A DNA stretch of 13,829 nt. Source: UCB3 sp964415605 (lineage in GTDB: Bacteria > Chloroflexota > Anaerolineae > Epilineales > Epilineaceae). Every line of letters begins with the position of its first letter. The stretch's first letter is position 1. The notes beneath the pieces are model-generated. The model had not been told where the DNA came from, made no database searches, and saw nothing but the letters and a program-made list of their open reading frames with translations. The DNA is taken from NCBI GenBank assembly GCA_964415605.1, contig CAYQBA010000128.1:1-13829 (forward strand), in the 5' to 3' direction. Below are positions 7,079 through 13,457 of the stretch, one piece after another. Position numbers and translations under genes: made by a program.

Positions 7079-7165
7079 GAGTGGAGAGGAGTGAGAAGGG
7101 CGTGAAGCCGGAACCTGCGGCGGGCAGCCAGCCGCACCCCGCTCACGCCTCACTCCTCTCCGCTC
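7079..7165 (+). promoter_or_regulatory. Long RNA hairpin enclosing the start codon of the NACHT gene
   Basis: Bases 7079-7095 pair with 7149-7165 over 17 positions with one G-U pair. After a 4-base bulge, 7100-7105 pair with 7143-7148. Both candidate GTG starts (7081 and 7102) are in the stem. The AGGAGG box (7066-7071) lies just outside and overlaps the TAG of the upstream gene. This arrangement is what translational coupling looks like: ribosomes finishing the ATPase gene would open the stem. It could alternatively be a mobile REP-like palindrome that became coding. Confidence 0.55.
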
Positions 7166-10100
7166 TTTCCTCGTCCTCGCCCTGGGTCCTGTCCACCGCC
7201 GACCGCGCCGTCCTCGACGCCCTCTTCGCCGACTACGCGCGGGTAGCGGTCGAGGGCGAGCTCTCCGGCGGCTTCAGCGGCGCCCGCGTCCTCAAGGTCA
7301 CGCCCTTCCGCGACGCCGACACGCCCGAGCTGCCGACGGTGGTCAAGATCGGCCCGGCCGACCTCGTCCGCCAGGAGCACGACGCCTACCGCCGCCACAT
7401 CCGCGGCCGGCTCTCCGGCATCCCCGAGGTGTGGGGCGAGCCGGTGTTCAGCCCCGACGGCGCCGTCGGCGGGCTGCGCTACGGCCTGGTCGGCGCGGGC
7501 CTCTTCGAGTTCGTCAGCCTGGCCCGCTACGCCGAGTCGGCCGCGCCAGCCGACCTCGCGCACGTCCTGGAGAGCCGGGTCTTCGTCCACCTCTCGACGA
7601 TCTGGCGGCAGTCGAGGCTTGTCACGGACGCGCCGCTGGGCGAGGCGTACGCGGACTTCCTGCGGCCCGATCGGTCGGCGCACTTCGCCGCGGCGCTGGC
7701 GGGCGTGGGGGCGGGGAAGGCGTTGGCAGACGAGGTCGGCAGCGGCGACGGGACGCGCGACGCGCGGCCACCCGATGCCGGCGCAGCCGTGCCCGACCTC
7801 GACGCCCCCACCGTCGTCGTGCCGAACGGCGGGGCAGCGTCCCCGACGACGTCCCACGCGACCCTCCCCAACCCCCTGGCCGCCCTGCCCGACCTCCTCG
7901 CCCAACCCATCCCCCACCGCGTCGCCACCATCCACGGCGACCTCAACCTCGAGAACGTGCTCGTCGACCCCGACGCCCGCACCGTCCGCCTCATCGACTT
8001 CTCGCTCAGCCGCGAGGACCACGTCCTGCACGACCTCCTGCGCCTCGAGACCGGGCTGGTCACGCGCGTCCTGCCCGGCAAGCTCGCGGCGGCGGGACTG
8101 GGCCTGCCCGCGGTGATCGACATCTACCGCCGCCTGCACACCGCGGCCGACGCGGGGCCCGGCGCCGATGTGGGACTTGGCGTCGACGCAGGGCCCGGCG
8201 CCGATGCGGGGCTTGGCGTCGATGCCGGGACTGCGTTCGACGTGAGGCCCACGGTCCACGCAGGGCCCGCCGCCAGCGCAGGTCCCACCGTCGACGCGTT
8301 GCACCCTGACGCTGTCTCGGATCCCGCCCTACAGACCGTCTACATCGCCCTCGTCGCGATCCGCAAAGCCGCGATCCCGCTCCTGGCCGACCCCGCCGAC
8401 TGGCGCGAGTACCTCGTCGGCCTCGCCGCCTACCTCGTCGGCGCCGGCAAGTACCGCAACCTCGACGCACCCGCCAAGGCCGCTGCCTTCTGGGCCGCCG
8501 CCGCCGCGCTCGACCTCGCCGTGCGCCACCCCGCCGCCAACCTCGCTGCCCTCGACCGGGCGATCCCGGTGCTGCTCGAGCGCAACCCCGTCCTCGAAGC
8601 CTACCGCCGCGGCCGCGTCGCCGAGTGGGCCGGGCCGCGCCACGAGCTCGACGACCGCTTCGTCGAGCTCGCCCTCCTCGTCGACCAGGGCGAGGAGGCC
8701 GCCGCCGGCCGCTGGCAGGCCAGGGAGAAGCGCTACGCCTCGCTCCGCGCCCTCCTCGACGAGATCCCCGACCCCGCGCTCGTCGTCCTGGGCAGCCCCG
8801 GCTCCGGCAAGAGCACGCTCCTGGGGCGCCTCGAGCTCGAGTACGCCCTGGCGGGGCTCGACGACGGCGCGGCCGGTCGCGACGTCCCCCTCACGTTCTA
8901 CCTCCCCTTGAGCCACTACAAGGCGGCCGGCCCCGCCGACCCGCCCCCGCCGCCCCGCCAGTGGCTCGCCGCGCAGTGGGCCGCCCGCTTCCCGAAGCTC
9001 CCGCCGCTTGACGACCTCCTGGCCGAGGGCCGGATCGTCCTCCTTCTCGACGCCCTCAACGAGATGCCGTCGGCCGGCGCCGCGGACAGCCGCGCCCGCG
9101 TCGGGCTGTGGAAGGACTTCGTGCAGGACGTCGCCGCGACCGGGGCGGGCTCGCGGATCGTCTTCTCCTGCCGCAGCCTGGACTACTCGACCCCGCTCTC
9201 GACGCCGGCGCTGCGCGTCCCGCAGGTCCGCGTCGAGCCGCTCTCCGACGCGCAGATCCGGCGCTTCCTCGAGCAGTACGTGCCGGGCCACGCCGAAGGG
9301 CTGTGGGCGACGCTCGAGCGCTCCGGCCACCTCGACGTCGTGCGCTCGCCGTACTTCCTGCGGCTCCTGGTCGAGCAGGTCGAGGCCACCGGCGAGGTCC
9401 CGCTCGGGCGGGCGGCGCTCTTCACCGGCTTCGTGCGGCAGGCCATGACCCGCGAGGTCGAGCGCGACCACCCGCTGTTTCGACCCGAGGACGGGTTCGA
9501 CTCCCGCGCGCCGCTCCTCACCGAGCGCGACGTCCACCGCCTGACCGCCGGCCGCGGCTGGCGGACGCCGCACGAGCTGCCCGAGCGCGGGGTGCTCGTG
9601 CCCAAGCTCGCCGACCTCGCGTTCCGGATGCAGGCGCGCAGCGAGGCGTCCGGCGAGGCCGCGCAGGTGCGGGTGGACTTCGACACGGCCCTGGACCTCC
9701 TCGACCACCCGCAGGGCGCCGACATCGTGGCGGCCGGCGCGGCCCTGGGGGTGCTCGACGAGGATCTGGGGCTGGACGAGGTGCGCTACGTCCACCAGCT
9801 CGTCCAGGAGTACTTCGCCGCCCGCGAGCTGGCCAAGGCGCCGGATCCGGAGCTGGCGCTGGCGCCGTGGCGGGCGGCGGACATCCGGCCGAGCGTGCCG
9901 GAGCTGATCGCCACGCTCCCGCCGGCCGACGAGCTGCCGCCGCTGCCGACGACGGGGTGGGAGGAGACGACGGTGCTCGCGGCGGCGATGACGGCGGATC
10001 CGGCGACGTTCGTGCGGGGGCTGATGGCGACGAACCTGGTGCTGGCCGGCCGCTGCGCGGTGCAGCTCCGGACGGGCTGGGGGGCGAAGGACCGCTCGCC

Positions 10101-11271
10101 TCTGCCCGACACGCTGCTCGACGAGCTGCGCTGGGCGCTCGTGCGGCGGAGTCGCGACGTCGAGGCAGATCTGCGGGCGCGGATCGCGGCCGGGCTGGCG
10201 GTGGGAGATCTGGGCGACCCGCGGTTCGAGCGGCGGGTGGGGCCGTACGGGGAGTACCTCGTGCCGCCGATGGTGGCGATCCCGGGCGGCGTGTATCCGA
10301 TCGGGGACGATGAGCCGATCTTCAGCGACACCGTCACCCACCACGTGGAGCGCTCCGCGATGCCACGCCACAGGGTGTCCATCGCCGGCTTCGCGATCGG
10401 GCAGTTCCTGGTGACGAACGCCGAATTCGCCTGCTTCATGGTGGCTGGCGGATACGAGGACGCGCGATGGTGGACAACGGAGTCCGCGAGGTCATGGCAG
10501 CGCGGCGAAGCGGCCGCCGAAGCACTCAAACAGAACGCTCGCAACGGCCTGCAGAGTTTCCGCGATCACCCGGACTTGCTGGACGCGTGGCACGACCAAG
10601 GTCAGCTGCCTGACGACGTTTACGAGCGTTGGCTGATGCGGCTCGCCATGACCTCAAGCCAGTTGGAGGCCCACTTGGCGGAGCTGTACCCTGTCCGCCG
10701 CGAGACCGCACCACGCTACTGGCGCGATGCTCGCTTCGACAACCCGGCGCAGCCCGTGGTTGGGGTCACGTGGTACGAAGCATGCGCCTTCTGCGCCTGG
10801 CTCGCCGCGCAGACAGGACTCGGGCTTCGCCTGCCGACAGAAGTCGAGTTGGAGGCCGCCGCTCGTGGTATGACAGGTCGGAGGTTCACCTACGGCAATG
10901 CACACAGCGCTTTGGGTGGCAACACACTGCTGACACACATCGCCCAGCCAACGCCTGTCGGCGTGTTCGTGGACGGCGACACGCCACATGGCGTTAGCGA
11001 CGGTGCAGGCAACGTCATGGCGTGGACATCGAGCGCCTGGGGACCCGAGATCAACCATCCAACGTTCGTCTACCCGTATGATTCGGGCGATGGTCGCGAA
11101 CACTCTGAAGCGCTGCCACACGTCCACCGAGTGATGCGGGGCGGATCGTGGAACAACCCCTTCGAAGTCGCACAGGCTGCATGTCGCAACAAGGCACTGC
11201 CGGTCGGGCGATACCACTTCGTCGGCATGCGACTGGCGTCATCGGCCGCCATCTCTGCGACCGCGCATTGA
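7081..11271 (+). CDS. Kinase-like (APH/TCAD9-like)-NACHT-FGE-sulfatase fusion, putative conflict-system sensor/switch
   Basis: This is a 1396-residue fusion. Residues about 38-480 are a kinase-like fold: GGFSG loop (63-67), VVK with K89, E99, HGD (285-287) with N292, and D306 in IDFS. These match aminoglycoside phosphotransferase-like kinases and, as I recall, the TCAD9 domain of ternary conflict systems. Residues about 560-920 are a NACHT NTPase: Walker A GSPGSGKST (571-579), Walker B LLLDALNEM around D657, sensor GSRIVFSCRS and a helical end HQLVQEYFAAREL. Residues about 1061-1396 are an FGE-sulfatase domain (MVAIPGGVYPIG, VVGVTWYEACAFCAWL, GAGNVMAWTSS, RGGSW, FVGMR). The cysteine pair just after GGS that catalytic FGEs use is absent, so it is probably a ligand-binding fold. 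A Gly/Ala/Asp repeat interrupts the kinase part. The GTG at 7081 is chosen for its AGGAGG box; GTG at 7102 is the alternative. Confidence 0.9.
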   Translation: MERSEKGVKPEPAAGSQPHPAHASLLSALSSSSPWVLSTADRAVLDALFADYARVAVEGELSGGFSGARVLKVTPFRDADTPELPTVVKIGPADLVRQEHDAYRRHIRGRLSGIPEVWGEPVFSPDGAVGGLRYGLVGAGLFEFVSLARYAESAAPADLAHVLESRVFVHLSTIWRQSRLVTDAPLGEAYADFLRPDRSAHFAAALAGVGAGKALADEVGSGDGTRDARPPDAGAAVPDLDAPTVVVPNGGAASPTTSHATLPNPLAALPDLLAQPIPHRVATIHGDLNLENVLVDPDARTVRLIDFSLSREDHVLHDLLRLETGLVTRVLPGKLAAAGLGLPAVIDIYRRLHTAADAGPGADVGLGVDAGPGADAGLGVDAGTAFDVRPTVHAGPAASAGPTVDALHPDAVSDPALQTVYIALVAIRKAAIPLLADPADWREYLVGLAAYLVGAGKYRNLDAPAKAAAFWAAAAALDLAVRHPAANLAALDRAIPVLLERNPVLEAYRRGRVAEWAGPRHELDDRFVELALLVDQGEEAAAGRWQAREKRYASLRALLDEIPDPALVVLGSPGSGKSTLLGRLELEYALAGLDDGAAGRDVPLTFYLPLSHYKAAGPADPPPPPRQWLAAQWAARFPKLPPLDDLLAEGRIVLLLDALNEMPSAGAADSRARVGLWKDFVQDVAATGAGSRIVFSCRSLDYSTPLSTPALRVPQVRVEPLSDAQIRRFLEQYVPGHAEGLWATLERSGHLDVVRSPYFLRLLVEQVEATGEVPLGRAALFTGFVRQAMTREVERDHPLFRPEDGFDSRAPLLTERDVHRLTAGRGWRTPHELPERGVLVPKLADLAFRMQARSEASGEAAQVRVDFDTALDLLDHPQGADIVAAGAALGVLDEDLGLDEVRYVHQLVQEYFAARELAKAPDPELALAPWRAADIRPSVPELIATLPPADELPPLPTTGWEETTVLAAAMTADPATFVRGLMATNLVLAGRCAVQLRTGWGAKDRSPLPDTLLDELRWALVRRSRDVEADLRARIAAGLAVGDLGDPRFERRVGPYGEYLVPPMVAIPGGVYPIGDDEPIFSDTVTHHVERSAMPRHRVSIAGFAIGQFLVTNAEFACFMVAGGYEDARWWTTESARSWQRGEAAAEALKQNARNGLQSFRDHPDLLDAWHDQGQLPDDVYERWLMRLAMTSSQLEAHLAELYPVRRETAPRYWRDARFDNPAQPVVGVTWYEACAFCAWLAAQTGLGLRLPTEVELEAAARGMTGRRFTYGNAHSALGGNTLLTHIAQPTPVGVFVDGDTPHGVSDGAGNVMAWTSSAWGPEINHPTFVYPYDSGDGREHSEALPHVHRVMRGGSWNNPFEVAQAACRNKALPVGRYHFVGMRLASSAAISATAH
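8149..8310 (+). repeat. 18-base tandem repeat encoding hexapeptides, inside the kinase-like domain
   Basis: Nine in-frame hexapeptides follow one another: DAGPGA, DVGLGV, DAGPGA, DAGLGV, DAGTAF, DVRPTV, HAGPAA, SAGPTV, DALHPD. The first four form two nearly identical 36-base units; later units have decayed. They interrupt the kinase-like domain between a helix ending IYRRLHTAA and the LQTVYIALVAIRKAA helix. The block looks like a minisatellite that expanded in a surface loop and can vary in length without shifting the frame. Confidence 0.88.
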
Positions 11272-11352
11272 CGGGTTGGACGACGGCTGTCGCGATCAGC
11301 GGGCATCGCACGGATCCGCGCGTCGCCATGCCCAAGCACTGACCCACCGGCC

Positions 11353-13065
11353 TCACCCATCCGCCAACCGTTCCTCCGGCACCGGCAACCAGCGGTAGAC
11401 CCGGTCGACGCTCGCGCGCGCCGCATCCAGGCGCTCGACCTGCAGCGCGAGGAGCCGTTCAAGCGCCTCCGCGTGCTCCGGCGCCGCCTCGCCCGCGATG
11501 ACCGTGTCGCCGGCGCGAACCACCATTCGGACGACCCCCGCACGCTCATCGCGTACCGTGAACGCCTCCGCACCGAGCCCCGGCGTGGTCGATGCGCCGG
11601 GCGCGCGCAGCCGCGTCATCGTGGCCTCGGCCGTCTCGACGCGGAAGTAACGGCGCAGCGCGAAGAAGTAGGGCGTACCGGCCGTGTCGGTGATGCGGTA
11701 GCTCGCCAACATGACCGGCTCATCAGGGTCCGTGGCCGGCAGATCGAGCCGATCGGACGCGCCGCTGTTGTACGGTGCGCTCGCGAAGCCCTCCGGCATG
11801 GCCGCCACCAACTGCCGCGCGGTCTCGTACCCGACGGCCACCGCGAGGATGCCGCCGGGAGCCCGATAGACGATCGAGGCAAGGGCCCCAACCTCGACCA
11901 GCACCGCCAGCCCGTAGACCGCCGCCAGCCAGCGAAACCGGCCCCAGCCCGGACCGACGATCCGCTGCCCCGGCGTGCCGCCCAGCGCCCACCCGGCAAC
12001 GAAGTAGACGATCGGGGCCAGCACGAGCGGCGTCATCCCGATGAGGAGCCACGCCGGGCCGTAGGGCGACCACTCGGCCTTGAAGAACGCGATCAGCGGG
12101 GCAATCGTGGCGATCATGGCGCCGAGCGTGAGCATAGCGGTGATCCGCAACACGATCTGCGCATCGACGGCCCATGCCGCGAGCGGCGTCCGCCGTGAGC
12201 GCCCCACGGCCGGCGCGTCCACCATGGCCTGCCCGGCCGCAAGCTCGTCATGAAACGCCGCGAACGCCGCGACGCCGATGGCGCCCGTGAAGATCACCCC
12301 GAAGACGAGCAGCAGCAACCCCACGACGTTGAGCGCCGCCACGGCGAACCACAGGTTGAGCAGCGCGAGCCGCCGCCCGCGCATCATCCGCCAGCTCGCG
12401 GCAACGGCCTCCCGCGCACCGAGACCGCCGTCCAGGAGCAGGAACGGCCACTGCGACAGGCCCGCGAGCACGTAGTAGAGCCCGGCGATCACCAGGATCA
12501 CCACCGCGAGCGCAACGAGGTAGACAAGGCCGCCCGTCATGACCGCGGACAACGTCGCATCGCTCGACGCCTGGGGATCCACGGCCGCCAGGCTCGCCGC
12601 GACCGCCACGGCGATCGCGGCGACGCCCACGACCGCAGCCACGGCGCCGAGGGTGACGAGCGACGCGAGCACGATCCCGGGCACACGGCTGAACCCGCGC
12701 AACACGTTGCCCGCGCCGGTCGCCTCGCCGCGGACGACACGCAGCGCGGCGACCGCGTAGCCGGTGCCGACGATCGCGAACGCCAGCACGACGAGCACGA
12801 GCAGACCGATGAAGACGGCTGCCGCGGCGAGCATGGCGGCGCCCGAGGCGAGGCCGAGCGCCTCCGACACCGGTTCGGCCACGGTGATCGCGACGATCCC
12901 TCCGAGCCAGACCAGGTTGGCCAGGGGAAGCACGATGACCATCGGCACGGTCAGCAGCCAGGGCCGGGCCTTGAACGCGGCCCAGCCGGCGTTCAAGGCG
13001 GTCTCGACCAGGTTGGGTGCCGGTGCCGGCAGGGGCGGCACTGGCGCCACGGGCGACTCAATCAT
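11353..13065 (-). CDS. Large multipass membrane protein (DUF975/GPDPase-membrane-domain-like) with C-terminal soluble domain
   Basis: The protein has 570 residues. Roughly residues 35-270 contain about six hydrophobic segments, with the passage FLLLDGGLGAREAVAASW and then RMMRGRR between two of them. That is the typical layout of DUF975/YciC and glycerophosphodiesterase membrane-domain families. A second hydrophobic block (about 300-410) includes GGTPGQRIVG, which recalls the TPG(K/Q) turn of RDD proteins. The last 150 or so residues are soluble and unrecognised. The start at 13065 is supported by AAGGAGG eight bases upstream. It converges on the NACHT gene with 81 bases between stops and no clear terminator. 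Upstream lies a possible His-rich leader ORF. Function is unknown; membrane homeostasis or transport would be speculation. Confidence 0.82.
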   Translation of the reverse strand: MIESPVAPVPPLPAPAPNLVETALNAGWAAFKARPWLLTVPMVIVLPLANLVWLGGIVAITVAEPVSEALGLASGAAMLAAAAVFIGLLVLVVLAFAIVGTGYAVAALRVVRGEATGAGNVLRGFSRVPGIVLASLVTLGAVAAVVGVAAIAVAVAASLAAVDPQASSDATLSAVMTGGLVYLVALAVVILVIAGLYYVLAGLSQWPFLLLDGGLGAREAVAASWRMMRGRRLALLNLWFAVAALNVVGLLLLVFGVIFTGAIGVAAFAAFHDELAAGQAMVDAPAVGRSRRTPLAAWAVDAQIVLRITAMLTLGAMIATIAPLIAFFKAEWSPYGPAWLLIGMTPLVLAPIVYFVAGWALGGTPGQRIVGPGWGRFRWLAAVYGLAVLVEVGALASIVYRAPGGILAVAVGYETARQLVAAMPEGFASAPYNSGASDRLDLPATDPDEPVMLASYRITDTAGTPYFFALRRYFRVETAEATMTRLRAPGASTTPGLGAEAFTVRDERAGVVRMVVRAGDTVIAGEAAPEHAEALERLLALQVERLDAARASVDRVYRWLPVPEERLADG

Positions 13066-13109
13066 GCGCGTACCCTCCTTGTGCGTCGCGCGACGGGCCG
13101 TGCTTGCAG

Positions 13110-13127
13110 GTCAACGGTCACGTTGAC
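13110..13127 (-). promoter_or_regulatory. Hairpin between the His-rich ORF and the membrane-protein gene
   Basis: GTCAACG and CGTTGAC form a perfect 7-bp stem with a 4-base loop. On the minus strand it lies 15 bases after the His-rich ORF stop and about 45 bases before the main start. No T-run follows, so it is not a standard terminator. One arm could instead pair with a second copy of the complementary sequence near 13245-13254, giving alternative folds. Confidence 0.4.
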
Positions 13128-13254
13128 GCGGATGGTCCGGCTCAGGTCGGATGGTGATGATGATGGTGATGATGATGATTCGGTGGTTCAGATCGGACAG
13201 TGTCGTTCAGCAGCACGCGTTCAGCCATGTCGTTCAAGGCGATTTCAACGGTCA
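13111..13254 (-). repeat. Ten-base direct repeat flanking the His-rich ORF (13111-13120 and 13245-13254)
   Basis: The decamer TGACCGTTGA (minus strand) occurs once just after the proposed transcription start and once in the hairpin after the His-rich ORF. The two copies are exact and lie 134 bases apart. They may be alternative pairing partners in the transcript or paired binding sites for a regulator. Confidence 0.5.
13142..13228 (-). CDS. Possible 28-codon histidine-rich leader peptide
   Basis: From the ATG at 13228 the frame reads 17 residues, then nine consecutive histidines, then Pro-Thr and TGA. The E. coli his-operon leader peptide has seven histidines followed by Pro-Asp and stop, so the end of this ORF is strikingly alike. 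The proposed -10 box at 13264-13269 would place the ATG about 29 bases into the transcript. The next gene starts 77 bases after the ORF. Against it: no clear ribosome binding site precedes the ATG, the downstream gene is not a his biosynthesis gene, and the His run coincides with a GAT-type triplet repeat that could be a plain microsatellite. CAT and CAC codons alternate in a period of four. Confidence 0.35.
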   Translation of the reverse strand: MAERVLLNDTVRSEPPNHHHHHHHHHPT

Positions 13255-13263
13255 GTTGCGCAT

Positions 13264-13269
13264 AGCATA
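13264..13269 (-). promoter_or_regulatory. Putative -10 box (TATGCT) for the His-rich ORF and membrane-protein gene
   Basis: TATGCT lies in the string GTGTATGCTAT, identical over 11 bases to a string upstream of the RRM gene near 392. It sits in a short AT-richer dip within GC-rich DNA. No good -35 box is seen. Transcription would start near 13257. Confidence 0.42.
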
Positions 13270-13298
13270 CACGGATCCCTGAACCTGCCGCTGAGATC

Positions 13299-13326
13299 GA
13301 CCTGAGACCTGACGCGCGCGACCTGA
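13299..13326. repeat. Phased heptamer repeats GACCTGA
   Basis: GACCTGA occurs at 13299, 13306 and 13320, that is in exact 7-base register, with CGCGCGC filling the missing slot at 13313. The array is between the divergent promoters at 13264 (minus) and 13390 (plus). Heptameric direct repeats are typical binding sites of winged-helix activators, though usually with 11-base spacing. Confidence 0.5.
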
Positions 13327-13389
13327 GGTTCGATCGAGATCCCGACGCGGTCCACGGCAAGCGCCCGACCAGCACCCCACTCCGTGTGC

Positions 13390-13395
13390 TATACT
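13390..13395 (+). promoter_or_regulatory. Extended -10 promoter (TGCTATACT) for the thioredoxin-fold gene
   Basis: TATACT is preceded by TGC, giving a full extended -10 element, 62 bases before the ATG at 13458. An extended -10 can work without a -35 box, and none is evident here. Transcription would start near 13402. Confidence 0.6.
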
Positions 13396-13457
13396 CTGCG
13401 ATCCGGCGGACCCGCACCCGCGACGCGCCCGCCGCACAGGTTCCCCGGAGACACTCG

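Noticed and set aside
8329..10371. 680-codon minus-strand open frame opposite the NACHT gene
   Set aside because: High GC3 in the real gene removes stop codons from the opposite strand; the translation is Arg/Gly-rich with no domain, while the plus strand carries clear NACHT motifs.
11272..11352. Terminator between the convergent NACHT and membrane-protein genes
   Set aside because: Only a 5-bp stem (GCGAT/ATCGC) without a T-run is present, too weak to call.
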